DNA of 54,776 bases, from contig JAFGFI010000314.1 in NCBI GenBank assembly GCA_016931185.1, forward strand, positions 1 through 54,776, written 5' to 3'. Positions 9,964 through 18,382 of the stretch are shown here, piece by piece. The DNA comes from Anaerolineae bacterium. Lineage in GTDB: Bacteria; Chloroflexota; Anaerolineae; B4-G1; SLSP01. Position 1 is the first letter of the stretch. Each line of letters starts with the position of its first letter. The notes beneath the pieces were generated by a model, which saw nothing but the letters and a program-made list of their open reading frames with translations, searched no databases and was not told where the DNA came from. The position numbers and the translations under genes were made by a program.

Positions 9964-11066
9964 TTCGCCTCCTTTGCTTGTCGATATACGCGCTCAAATT
10001 CCTCTATATATTGTACTGCTATTTCAGAACTATGGAGAATGAGTACGTTTTCATCGTTCTTATCTGCCGCGCTGGCAGTAAAATTATAGGAACCCGTGAC
10101 AACAATGTGTTCATCTACAACCATGACTTTGTGGTGCATCATATAGGGGTTTCCATCTTCTAATACATCTATACCGGCTTTGCGCATTTCTTCGAAATCT
10201 TCCCCTGTCCCGCCAACATTACGTGCTTCTATTACACCGCGCACTGTCAAACCCGCGCGATGTTTGGCAACCATCCGTTTGGCGATTTCATTATCGGTAA
10301 AAGTAAAGACCATAAAGTAGATACTCGATTCTGCCTGCTCCAAAATTGTTAGGATAGGTGCAGGTAAGTCCCCTTCGGAAGCAAAGTAATTCTCCACCTG
10401 TACCTCGCCAATCTTGAGTTGAGGATAGGGTGTATCATCAAGTGATGTAGGCCCAAATTGTCCGTCGAACATCTCCTCAAATTCCTGGGTATAGTTCGCG
10501 GCCAATTTCTCGGATTGCACGATCACGACATTGTTATCATTGCGGTAGGTACCATTGTCCGTAAAATTCCAGGAACCTGTCCAGACTTGGCGACCATCAA
10601 TCACTACAAATTTGTTGTGCATAAAAGGATCGCGGTCGTCGGTCACAATAGGAATACCGGCACGCCGGATATGTTCAACAGATACTTCATCTGCGTAATC
10701 TCCATCTACTACTAACCGCACTTTGACGCCACGCTGGTGAGCATGGAGCATCGCACCGGTGATGGCGTCATTGTCCAATTCAAAGGCTGCCACGTCAATC
10801 GTTTGCTGCGCGCCATCCATCGAAGAAGCTAATGACTCGTCTATACCACCGCGATGATAACTATTTGCGTCAAGCTGGTGTGGCGTAGTAAAGAAAATCT
10901 GTATTTGCCCCCCAGGATCCAGATTGGGCGATGCAGGATCGGAGTGCGTCTCGCTCCCCAAGAACTTCCACCCGCCCCACAAAACCAAGATTAGAAACAA
11001 GGAGAGTAGAATTTCTTTCCTGCCGACTTGTCTTATCGCGTTTTTCACTTTGGATTTCGCTATCAT
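9960..11066 (-). CDS. Membrane-anchored phospholipase D/nuclease-family protein
   Basis: 368 residues with an N-terminal membrane anchor (about 19-36) preceded by Lys/Arg, so the body is predicted outside the cytoplasm. Two PLD repeats follow, each with a full HxKx4D motif: H150-N-K152 with D157, and H311-H-K313 with D318, each followed by TGSWNF or TGSYNF. Proteins of this small two-HKD class include phosphodiesterases acting on phospholipids or on DNA (Nuc/BfiI-like); the sequence does not decide between them. It starts two bases after the phosphatase gene stops and overlaps the PDZ gene. Confidence 0.82.
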   Translation of the reverse strand: MIAKSKVKNAIRQVGRKEILLSLFLILVLWGGWKFLGSETHSDPASPNLDPGGQIQIFFTTPHQLDANSYHRGGIDESLASSMDGAQQTIDVAAFELDNDAITGAMLHAHQRGVKVRLVVDGDYADEVSVEHIRRAGIPIVTDDRDPFMHNKFVVIDGRQVWTGSWNFTDNGTYRNDNNVVIVQSEKLAANYTQEFEEMFDGQFGPTSLDDTPYPQLKIGEVQVENYFASEGDLPAPILTILEQAESSIYFMVFTFTDNEIAKRMVAKHRAGLTVRGVIEARNVGGTGEDFEEMRKAGIDVLEDGNPYMMHHKVMVVDEHIVVTGSYNFTASAADKNDENVLILHSSEIAVQYIEEFERVYRQAKEAK

Positions 11067-11068
11067 AC

Positions 11069-11671
11069 TTATGAGTTGATTTGCTGATTCGCTGATTCGC
11101 TGAATCGTTCTATGACCTCAATCTGCGGTGTGGTCGGGCGGATAAAAGGCCGGCCCCGGCGGATAGTAGCCCAGGCCTTCTCGCTGCTCATCCCTGTTGT
11201 GACGAGATAGGCGGCCGCCATTGTTGGGGCACGGCCTACACCTGCCGCACAGTGAATGTAGACTCCGCGCTGCGCGGCGATCTGTTCTGCAATAAAGGCC
11301 GACCCACGTTCTAGTTCTTTCAATGAGGGAGGACGATCATCCGTTGTAGGAAGCCAGAGATAATGTGTTAGGGCGATACCACGCCGGGCATCATCTGATT
11401 CTTCGCGCATATTCACAACTGCCGTAATTCCTTCCGCCCCCATTCGCGCCAATCCTCGACGATAATGCTGCCCCCCTACATACAGATAGGGAGCAATTTT
11501 GCTTGTAGAAAACGGTGAAACTCCTAATACGCGCCGCAAAATTTTATCCTGTAGCCATTGTGCCGTCGCTTTAACACCATGTTCTACTAGCCGCCGGTAG
11601 ATAATATAAATTAATTGCGCAGGCGGAAATGCCCGCAACTTGCTGTGTTTAATAAAAACATCCTGTTCCAA
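11069..11671 (-). CDS. Dual-specificity phosphatase family protein
   Basis: Cysteine-dependent protein phosphatase of the DUSP/PTP-like fold, about 200 residues. The catalytic loop is HCAAGVGRAPTMAAA (nucleophile about C141 and R147 from this start), with a likely general-acid Asp in TTDDRPP about 30 residues earlier and the core strand APYLYVGGQ. I place the start at TTG 11671: AAGGAG lies six bases upstream, just after the HerA stop codon. A longer TTG start at 11692 would put that ribosome site inside the gene. The last residues are encoded by a word repeat. Its substrate is unknown; a phospho-Ser/Thr or a phosphoinositide-like substrate is possible. Confidence 0.78.
   Translation of the reverse strand: MEQDVFIKHSKLRAFPPAQLIYIIYRRLVEHGVKATAQWLQDKILRRVLGVSPFSTSKIAPYLYVGGQHYRRGLARMGAEGITAVVNMREESDDARRGIALTHYLWLPTTDDRPPSLKELERGSAFIAEQIAAQRGVYIHCAAGVGRAPTMAAAYLVTTGMSSEKAWATIRRGRPFIRPTTPQIEVIERFSESANQQINS
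11070..11105. repeat. Iterated gattcgct word repeat at phosphatase 3' end
   Basis: The plus strand reads gagttgatttgctgattcgctgattcgctgaatcg, with three near-copies of an 8-base word. On the minus strand it encodes the last nine or ten residues (SESANQQINS) and the stop codon of the dual-specificity phosphatase. Confidence 0.55.
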
Positions 11672-11681
11672 TGAAAACTCC

Positions 11682-13316
11682 TTATATTTCAAACATCGCG
11701 TTGGCCCCGCTCACAATATCAACACTTTTACCCGCGATCTCCCCATACAAATCCTGGTAATTACGCGTACGCACGACAATGGGCATGGGTACAGCGTGCC
11801 CCAGGATAAGAGCCTGCTGGCGGGTATCCAAACGGGCCAATACTTCACGTAGCGCGGCAGTTCCCGAAACCCCGGAGAAAACAGCACGGATGTCATTTTC
11901 TTCATCCAGCAATGCCGTCACCCGCGTGCCAATCTGACTCATCACCTCTGGGTCAATGCCACTTGGTCGTTGATCCACAATCAGTAAGGTGACATTATAC
12001 TTACGCATTTCGCGCGCAATAGTACCAAAGATAGTATGGCGGGCAATCGCGGGGTCGAGGAATTTATGTGCCTCCTCAATTGTAATGACCAGGGGCCTGG
12101 GTTCCTGGCCCTGCCCGCCCAGGTAGGCTTCTTTGCGATCGACGTAAGCCCTGTGGATGCGGCGCGTAATGTAGTTGGCGACCAGCAAGTAGGCTTCCAG
12201 CGCACTGCCGTAACGTCCAAATTCCAGAATAACGCTTTTATTACTCTTAAGGTAGTCCAGGATACGACCAATGGGATCGTCGGTTGCCTTGTCTACCAGG
12301 AAGCCGAAACGTTGGAGTATCGAGAGCTTGCGCTTGATAGCTCCCAACGTGCCCTCGTGAAGCTGGTTATTCTCCAAAATAGCGATGAGTCCCTCATCCG
12401 GTTCTTCAGCGAGCAGTCGCCGCACCCAAGCCGGCCCCAATCTACGCCGTAGCATATAAAGCGCGTTGGATTGCACATCGGTGAACCCAAACAGCGGCGC
12501 GAGCATCTCCAAATCCTCCGGCTCCAGTTGCTCATAGCCGATATGAATCGTGTAATCCACCTTGCTCCCTCTCCGTTGGGAGGAGTCTTTATCTAGTGTG
12601 AAAACACTGACCTCCGCGCCACTGGAGAAAAGCTGCCGCAGTCCCTTGACGTCTTGTTTAGATTCATCCTGGCTTTTCCACCCATATTCATTGTGCATAT
12701 CAAAGATCAGATTCACAGCGGCTTTCTCTAAAATGATACCCGCTAATAACATCCGGGTAAGAAAAGTCTTACCTGTGCCACTTTTGCCAAAGACTCCGCT
12801 GGAACGTTCCACAAAGCGTTTGAGATCAAGCGCGATGTGCGTCTCTTCCATTTCCAACGGCGTCCCAATATCGAAATTCCCGGCTGCGCGCGGGTCGCCG
12901 AAAATTTGCGCGACTTCGTCTGGTGAGGCATCGTGAACGTGGGTAAAATGCGCGGGCACAGTCTTCGCCGGGCGAGTTTCGCCATCTTCCAATACTAACA
13001 TCGGGGTAACATGAACGCGCCCATAGGTCAGTGTACCGCGATACACTCGCGCTATAAAATCATCGGGGTTTTCCGGGGGGGATTGTTCGACTTCCGGGTG
13101 ACGGCTTTCCAAGATAACATCAGTGATCATTCCAAAGAAACGCCGCTCGCTCTGACCACGCACCACTACATAGCGACCTACCGCTAATTCTTCGATCGGA
13201 CGATCGGGAGATAATTTTACCTCCAGTCCTCTGCTCAGGCTACCACTGACAATGGTACCAAGCCGGGAAATATCCTCTTGTTTAGAACGCGGAAAATACA
13301 TATCAAACTCATCCAT
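11682..13316 (-). CDS. HerA-like (DUF87) hexameric ATPase
   Basis: 544-residue ATPase of the HerA/FtsK superfamily. It has an N-terminal HerA-type beta-barrel (about 15-70), Walker A GKSGTGKT at 177-184, the FDMHNEYGW motif typical of HerA, Walker B LVITIEEAHKF at 409-419, and the C-terminal VDQRPSGIDPEVMSQIGTRV segment. HerA proteins are DNA translocases that in archaea pair with the nuclease NurA for end resection, and in bacteria also occur in anti-phage systems with other effectors. No NurA is nearby; the neighbours are a phosphatase, a membrane PLD enzyme and a PDZ protein. It is first in that operon. Confidence 0.85.
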   Translation of the reverse strand: MDEFDMYFPRSKQEDISRLGTIVSGSLSRGLEVKLSPDRPIEELAVGRYVVVRGQSERRFFGMITDVILESRHPEVEQSPPENPDDFIARVYRGTLTYGRVHVTPMLVLEDGETRPAKTVPAHFTHVHDASPDEVAQIFGDPRAAGNFDIGTPLEMEETHIALDLKRFVERSSGVFGKSGTGKTFLTRMLLAGIILEKAAVNLIFDMHNEYGWKSQDESKQDVKGLRQLFSSGAEVSVFTLDKDSSQRRGSKVDYTIHIGYEQLEPEDLEMLAPLFGFTDVQSNALYMLRRRLGPAWVRRLLAEEPDEGLIAILENNQLHEGTLGAIKRKLSILQRFGFLVDKATDDPIGRILDYLKSNKSVILEFGRYGSALEAYLLVANYITRRIHRAYVDRKEAYLGGQGQEPRPLVITIEEAHKFLDPAIARHTIFGTIAREMRKYNVTLLIVDQRPSGIDPEVMSQIGTRVTALLDEENDIRAVFSGVSGTAALREVLARLDTRQQALILGHAVPMPIVVRTRNYQDLYGEIAGKSVDIVSGANAMFEI

Positions 13317-13352
13317 AGCCTAATTCCTTAAAATACATATTTTTCAACAAAC

Positions 13353-13371
13353 CCGGTTTTTCTAAAACCGG
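13353..13371. repeat. Short hairpin upstream of the HerA-like gene
   Basis: CCGGTTTT and AAAACCGG pair around TCT, 36 bases upstream of the HerA-like start. It may lie in that gene's leader. I could not find a convincing promoter for this operon between 13317 and 13520. Confidence 0.4.
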
Positions 13372-13520
13372 ATCTATATCCCTAAGCGTACTTGTTTTTT
13401 TGCCATTGACAAGTTGCAATCATATAAACCCAAACCACAAAAGTCTCAGCGTATGCGTTTGGTTTTGTGAGCAAACGGTGCCATTGACGGCAGCAAAGCG
13501 GCTAAAGCCACAGGAAAGAG

Positions 13521-13563
13521 GTGTTTTTTCGTTGGCGGGCATAGCCCGCCAACGAAAAAACAC
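13521..13563. repeat. 20-bp perfect hairpin with 3-base loop
   Basis: Arms 13521-13540 and 13544-13563 are perfectly complementary (T-run, CGTTGGCGGGC, loop ATA). It lies between divergently transcribed genes, so it is not an ordinary terminator. Its layout of a T-run, CGTT, a GC block and a TAG-containing loop matches the older hairpin at 38308-38327 and 38427-38446, which suggests a repeat family. The 543 bases from 13317 to 13859 contain no gene. They also hold a 10-base direct repeat, TGCCATTGAC, at 13401 and 13489. Confidence 0.6.
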
Positions 13564-13678
13564 CCTCAAACCCTTGTTTCTGTCTGGAACGGACTCGCCG
13601 GGAAATATGCCGACTTGCGACTTATGCCAAATCGTGGTAGCTTATAGGTAATGTATCCTAATCGTTTTTACTGGACAT

Positions 13679-13817
13679 ACTGAAATTTCCGCCATTCCAA
13701 AATCGCAGGGGGATGGTTCAAGTTATCTTTACACTTTATGCCCTATCAAGCGTAAAAGTGTAAAGGTAAAAAGCAAGATTTCTGAACCCTGCCTACACCT
13801 GTGTTGGAAATTTCAGT
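13679..13817. repeat. Outer inverted repeat enclosing MITE copy 1
   Basis: ACTGAAATTTCC (13679-13690) and GGAAATTTCAGT (13806-13817) are perfect 12-base inverted repeats bracketing the palindromic element at 13711-13793. Either the element inserted into an older palindrome or the two together form a larger element. No target duplication is visible outside. Confidence 0.5.
13711..13793 (+). mobile_element. Palindromic MITE-like element, family A, copy 1
   Basis: 83-base element beginning GGATGGTTCAAG and ending TGAACCCTGCC, with a central palindrome of CTTTACACTTT and AAAGTGTAAAG around CCCTATCAAGC. Near-identical sequence occurs at 21759-22012 (interrupted) and, in reverse, at 38339-38422. 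It has no coding capacity. This copy shows no target duplication but sits inside a 12-base inverted repeat just upstream of the glucan phosphorylase gene. Confidence 0.7.
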
Positions 13818-13859
13818 TTGTAGTCGGTATATTGTATACTCGAAAGGAGCTGTGTAATT

Positions 13860-16439
13860 ATGAAACCGAAACCCATTCGTACTTTTTCCATTGTCCCCTC
13901 ATTGCCGGCCTCCCTGAAACCATTGTGGAAACTGGCACACAATTTGCGTTGGGCTTGGAAACATGACACGATCGAATTGTTCCGGCGCTTAGATAGTGAA
14001 TTGTGGGAGCAAACTAACCACAATCCCGTGTTGATGTTGGGCACAATTGATCAGGAACGTCTTGAAGCTGCGGCGCAGGATGTTGGGTTTATGGCACATA
14101 TGGAGCGGGTGAACACTTACCTGGATGAGTATGTGCAGGATAAATCCTCGGCCTGGTTCCCTCGTACCTACGGCAAGACGCAAGATCCGCTAATCGCTTA
14201 CTTTTCCTTTGAGTTTGGGATTACAGAGTGTCTCACTATCTTCGCCGGTGGGTTGGGAATTTTATCTGGCGATCATATCAAGTCGGCCAGCGACTTGGGG
14301 ATACCCCTGGTCGGGATCGGGTTACTTTACCAGCAGGGCTATTTCCGACAATATCTGAACCAGGCGGGGTGGCAGCAAGAGGCTTACGAGGATAATCATT
14401 TTGATAATCTCCCGTTGACTTTGATGCGTAAACCTGATGATACTCCACTAACTATCCAGGTAGAACTACCGCCAGGCCGGGTGATCACTGCGCAGGTTTG
14501 GCGCGCGAATGTCGGGCGCATTGCCCTCTACTTGTTGGACACGAATATTCCGCAGAACACACGCCCCGAGGATCGAGATATTACCGATCAATTGTACGGC
14601 GGTGACCAGGATATGCGCATCCGCCAGGAAATTTTGTTGGGTATTGGTGGATACAAAACATTGGAGGCGCTAAAACTAGAACCCACAGTTTATCATATGA
14701 ATGAAGGTCATTCTGCTTTTTTGAGTTTGCAGCGTATTCATTGCTTGATGGAGAAACATAACCTGACTTTTGCTGAAGCCCGGGAAGCCGCTTCGGCCGG
14801 ATTGGTGTTTACATCCCACACACCCGTTCCCGCCGGCCATGATCGGTTTCCACCACAGTTAATGAAATACTACTTCACCGATTACGTGGCAAACAAACTT
14901 ATGATTCCCTGGGATGATTTTATGGCATTGGGACGGCAGAACCCTTATGATTACAATGAACCTTTCTGTATGACAATCCTTGCAATGCGCCTGGCCGCGT
15001 ATACCAACGGCGTAAGCAAACTTCATGGAGAGGTCACCCGTGATATGTGGCAGGGAATGTGGCCGGGGGTGCCCCAGGAGGAACTCCCCATCACCCACGT
15101 GACTAACGGCGTTCACATCTTATCTTTCATCTCACGGGATATGAAGGTGCTTTATGATCGTTATCTTGGGCCGCGCTGGCGTGAGGAACCCGGCGATCCG
15201 ACCGTGTGGCAGCAAGCAAAGGATATCGCATCCGAAGAACTCTGGCGCACCCACGAACGACGCCGCGAACGACTGGTCAGCTTTGTTCGCCGCCGCTTGC
15301 GTGAACAGTTGGTGCAGCGTGGTATGTTGCAGAGTGATATCCAGGCGGCGGATGAAGTGTTGGATCCTGATGCGCTGACGATTGGATTTGCCCGCCGTTT
15401 TGCCACCTACAAACGCGCCACGTTGATCTTACGCGATGTTGAGCGACTTGCACACATTCTGAATGATCCAGAGCGACCGGTACAGATCATTTTTGCCGGT
15501 AAGTCGCACCCCCATGATAATCCGGGCAAAGCCCTCATCCAGCAAATTGTAAACTTGGCCCGTGATGAGCGATTCCGCCACCGGCTGGTATTCCTGGAAG
15601 ATTACGATATGACTGTTGCGCGTTATATGGTGCAGGGGGTAGATGTCTGGTTGAATAACCCTCGCCGCCCGCGCGAGGCTAGTGGCACCAGTGGGATGAA
15701 AGCGGCAGCTAATGGCGTTCTTAATTTGAGTATCCTGGACGGGTGGTGGGACGAAGCCTACACACCGGAAGTCGGATGGGCTATCGGACGGGGCGAGATT
15801 TACGATGACCCTAACTACCAAGATCAGGTGGAAGCTGAAGCTCTGTATGATCTATTGGAACGCGAAGTGGTACCTATGTTCTACGAGCGAGGATGGGATC
15901 GCGTCCCGCGCCATTGGGTTGGGCGGATGAAGGCCAACATCGGCTCAATATGCCATTTCTTTAATACCAATCGGATGGTCGCCGAATACACGCAGCACTT
16001 TTATATGCCGGCAATGCAGCGCTACGCTGCGTTAACCTCAAATGATATGGCCTGCGCCCGGAGTTTAGCGGATTGGAAACTTCGTATTCATAACAATTGG
16101 AACCAGGTGCGTATTGATCGCGTTAGTGGGAATTTACCAAGTGGGATCAAAGTTAACGATGAATTTACTACTCACGCACTGGTATATTTGGGCACGCTGA
16201 CCCCTGAGGATGTAACGGTTGAACTTTACGTAGGATTGGTTAACCCCAGCAGTGAACTTGTGGAGGGAACTGCCATTCCCATGCAGATGGTTAAGCATAT
16301 CGAAAATGGCAGTTATCTTTTTGAAGCCAGTTCACAGTGCGCAATGAGTGGCTTGCACGGTTACACTGTGCGTATCCTCCCTCATCACGCCGACCTGGTT
16401 ACTTCCCTACTGCCGGGCTTTATTAAGTGGGCGGAATAA
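13860..16439 (+). CDS. glgP: Alpha-glucan phosphorylase (GT35)
   Basis: Pyridoxal-phosphate enzyme that releases glucose-1-phosphate from glycogen or maltodextrin. At 859 residues it has the N-terminal extension (DUF3417-like, LKPLWKLAHNLRWAWKHDTI) of the archaeal/bacterial short-type phosphorylases. The catalytic core has YHMNEGHSAF, FTSHTPVPAGHDRF, TIGFARRFATYKRA and the PLP-lysine motif EASGTSGMKAAANG (lysine about residue 614). AAAGGAG lies ten bases before the ATG. It stands alone, preceded by a repeat-rich intergenic region and followed by a convergent prmC. The symbol follows family use. Confidence 0.93.
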   Translation: MKPKPIRTFSIVPSLPASLKPLWKLAHNLRWAWKHDTIELFRRLDSELWEQTNHNPVLMLGTIDQERLEAAAQDVGFMAHMERVNTYLDEYVQDKSSAWFPRTYGKTQDPLIAYFSFEFGITECLTIFAGGLGILSGDHIKSASDLGIPLVGIGLLYQQGYFRQYLNQAGWQQEAYEDNHFDNLPLTLMRKPDDTPLTIQVELPPGRVITAQVWRANVGRIALYLLDTNIPQNTRPEDRDITDQLYGGDQDMRIRQEILLGIGGYKTLEALKLEPTVYHMNEGHSAFLSLQRIHCLMEKHNLTFAEAREAASAGLVFTSHTPVPAGHDRFPPQLMKYYFTDYVANKLMIPWDDFMALGRQNPYDYNEPFCMTILAMRLAAYTNGVSKLHGEVTRDMWQGMWPGVPQEELPITHVTNGVHILSFISRDMKVLYDRYLGPRWREEPGDPTVWQQAKDIASEELWRTHERRRERLVSFVRRRLREQLVQRGMLQSDIQAADEVLDPDALTIGFARRFATYKRATLILRDVERLAHILNDPERPVQIIFAGKSHPHDNPGKALIQQIVNLARDERFRHRLVFLEDYDMTVARYMVQGVDVWLNNPRRPREASGTSGMKAAANGVLNLSILDGWWDEAYTPEVGWAIGRGEIYDDPNYQDQVEAEALYDLLEREVVPMFYERGWDRVPRHWVGRMKANIGSICHFFNTNRMVAEYTQHFYMPAMQRYAALTSNDMACARSLADWKLRIHNNWNQVRIDRVSGNLPSGIKVNDEFTTHALVYLGTLTPEDVTVELYVGLVNPSSELVEGTAIPMQMVKHIENGSYLFEASSQCAMSGLHGYTVRILPHHADLVTSLLPGFIKWAE

Positions 16440-16447
16440 CTGAATAT

Positions 16448-16494
16448 GGGACAGACATTCCTGTCTATCAAACAGGCTGGAAAGCCTGTCCTAC
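16448..16494. terminator. Double hairpin repeat between glgP and prmC
   Basis: Two adjacent stems, GACAG/CTGTC (16450-16465) and ACAGGCT/AGCCTGT (16472-16489), with GGGACAG and CTGTCC closing the whole. It lies between convergent genes and probably ends both transcripts. On the minus strand, part of it encodes the last residues (VGQAFQPV) and the stop of prmC. Confidence 0.6.
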
Positions 16495-17361
16495 TTTAAG
16501 CACCCGATCCTTCCCCGCGAGATCGGGAAGTACGCTTATCTGCGCTCCGGGGAACGCAGTCCGGGCCAGATCCTGGACCGCGTTCCCTTGATCTTCCCCG
16601 ATCTCCACCAGCAACAGGCCGCCGGGGCGCAAATACGCGCGTGCTTGTAGCAATAGGCGGCGGATCACGTCCAGCCCATCCTGCCCGGCGAGTAGGGCAT
16701 TACATGGTTCTTGCCGTACCGACAGGGGCAGATCATCCCACGCAACTTCGGCAATATAGGGTGGGTTACTGATGATTAAGTCCACCGGCCCCATCAATGG
16801 CGTGAGCAGATCCCCTTCTAAAAATATGACGTGTTCTGCAACATTGTGTTGCTGAGCATTGGCGCGCGCGATCTCCAACGCAGCGGAGGAACTATCTACA
16901 GCATAGATGCGCAGGCGTGGAGCGTGGACAGCTAGTGCTACTGCGATACAGCCGGAACCGGTGCCCACATCTACGGCAGACCATGTTCCATTCGGAAATA
17001 GAGTGTTAGCTTGCATCCAAGCCAGCGCTTCTTCAACAAGCAATTCCGTTTCTGGACGGGGGATCAGCACGTCGGGTGTGACGGCGAATGTTAATTCGAA
17101 AAATTCAATAAACCCGGTAATATAAGGTAGGGGTTCGCCCATCGCCCGCCGCATCACCCACATTTGATAAGTCTGAGCCTGCGCAGTGGTTAGAACGGCT
17201 TCGGGATGAGCTAACAAATACGTCCGCTCCCGTTCTAAAAGACAGGCAAGTAATATCTCTGCCTCTAACTGGGGGCGATCCGTCACCCCATGTAGTTGTG
17301 TTATGGTATAGGTGAGGGCCGCGCGTATTGTGTTAAATACCGTTTCAGGCTTCTCTTGCAT
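16468..17361 (-). CDS. prmC: Release factor glutamine methyltransferase
   Basis: SAM-dependent N5-glutamine methyltransferase that modifies the GGQ motif of release factors RF1 and RF2. The N-terminal helical domain (RPQLEAEILLACLL) is followed by a Rossmann domain with the glycine loop DVGTGSGCIAVALA and the catalytic NPPY motif at about residue 199. GGAG lies five bases before the ATG. The 297-residue length is normal, but the C terminus ends KVGQAFQPV, where the last residues come from a palindromic repeat. Symbol hemK is an older synonym. Confidence 0.94.
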   Translation of the reverse strand: MQEKPETVFNTIRAALTYTITQLHGVTDRPQLEAEILLACLLERERTYLLAHPEAVLTTAQAQTYQMWVMRRAMGEPLPYITGFIEFFELTFAVTPDVLIPRPETELLVEEALAWMQANTLFPNGTWSAVDVGTGSGCIAVALAVHAPRLRIYAVDSSSAALEIARANAQQHNVAEHVIFLEGDLLTPLMGPVDLIISNPPYIAEVAWDDLPLSVRQEPCNALLAGQDGLDVIRRLLLQARAYLRPGGLLLVEIGEDQGNAVQDLARTAFPGAQISVLPDLAGKDRVLKVGQAFQPV

Positions 17362-17423
17362 ACGTGCTCCATGCTTTCCTGGAAGCTGGTACTACTTAGT
17401 TTATGGCCAAAAATTCTGCTTCA

Positions 17424-18371
17424 TTACCGAAGCACATCTGCCTGCCGCAAAGTATCTAGCAGCAGTGTGTGTAACGGTAGGTCGGTACGCAGAAGGACAT
17501 AGCGCCCCCCGTGCCTGCCGGCTAACGCGCGCAGTTCAGATTGCCAGGCGGAGAGGCGATGCTGGTATGCATCCAGTAAGGAACGATCCAGTGTGATTTC
17601 ACGCTTATCGCCAGTCTCCACGTCTACCAGGCGCAAATCGCCGCGTAAATCGGGGGCCAGTTCATCCGGGGTGAGCAGATGCAACAACACAACCTCGTGC
17701 CCGCACCCGGCTAATGCCGCGAGGCCCTGGGCCACTCCAAGGGGATCGTAGCCATCGGTGAGTAGTAATATCAGGCCAGGACGGAGCGGTTGCGCGGCAT
17801 ATACTTGCAAAGCTGTTCCCAATTCAGTTGCGCCAGATGGCATTTGTGTCATTACCCAGGCTTCCCACTGTGGAAGCTGTCCCCGTCCTCGTCCCACACC
17901 CCATGAGGGAGGAGAAACGGTCTTCCCTGTGTGCAATAACGCGCCGCGCAATGTATCTCCACCCAGGAGCGCGAGCGCGCCCAGGGCTATCGCCAGGTGT
18001 TGCGCCGCCGGCCAACGCGCGACAGTTTCTTCTCCCCATTCCATAGAAGCACTGCCATCCAGCAGTACGTACACAGCCAGATTCTCTTCCTCTTCATAGA
18101 CGCGCACATAGGGCCGGTCCAGGCGCGCGTAAAGATTCCAATCCACACGGCGCGGGTCATCACCGGGCGTGTAATCGCGGTAGTCGGCGAATTCCAGCCC
18201 AATCCCCCGGCGCGTGGAACGTCGCTCCCCCCATGTCCCCCCATGACGGCGGGCACGGGTGACAAAGCGCAAACGGGAAAGTATGGCGAGATCGGTATTC
18301 AGGGGCAAGAATAGTACGTGAAACGTGAAATGTGAAATGTGAAACGTGGATGTCCACGTTTCACGTTTCAC
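17424..18371 (-). CDS. DUF58-domain protein
   Basis: Cytoplasmic DUF58 protein (von Willebrand A-like fold), commonly found with MoxR ATPases. The hallmark GLEFADYRDYTPGDDPRRVDW is near the N terminus, followed by VYVLLDGSASM (MIDAS-like) and ILLLTDGYDP. The start is uncertain. The first 20 codons from GTG 18371 are the arm of a gaaacgtg hairpin and would encode KRETWTSTFHISHF. TTG at 18308 would give a more natural N terminus (MPLNTDLAILSRL) but has no ribosome site. The only ATG with a good ribosome site (ATG 18378, GGAGG nine bases before) is out of frame and meets a stop after five codons. The role in the MoxR pair is unknown. Confidence 0.8.
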   Translation of the reverse strand: MKRETWTSTFHISHFTFHVLFLPLNTDLAILSRLRFVTRARRHGGTWGERRSTRRGIGLEFADYRDYTPGDDPRRVDWNLYARLDRPYVRVYEEEENLAVYVLLDGSASMEWGEETVARWPAAQHLAIALGALALLGGDTLRGALLHTGKTVSPPSWGVGRGRGQLPQWEAWVMTQMPSGATELGTALQVYAAQPLRPGLILLLTDGYDPLGVAQGLAALAGCGHEVVLLHLLTPDELAPDLRGDLRLVDVETGDKREITLDRSLLDAYQHRLSAWQSELRALAGRHGGRYVLLRTDLPLHTLLLDTLRQADVLR

Positions 18372-18377
18372 GTTTCA
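18317..18377. repeat. gaaacgtg iterated hairpin at MoxR-DUF58 junction
   Basis: The right arm (18353-18377) is complementary over 25 bases to 18326-18350 with two G-U type differences, around a TG loop. It is built from four copies of a GTGAAA(C/T) word. It overlaps the 5' end of the DUF58 reading frame. Confidence 0.7.
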
Positions 18378-18382
18378 TTGTT

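Noticed and set aside
13407..13412. TTGTCA on the minus strand as -35 box for the HerA-like gene
   Set aside because: No -10-like hexamer stands 15-19 bases downstream; the nearest AT-rich hexamer is much further away.
13835..13840. TATACT as a glgP promoter -10 box
   Set aside because: Transcription would begin within the ribosome site, and no -35 box lies at suitable spacing.
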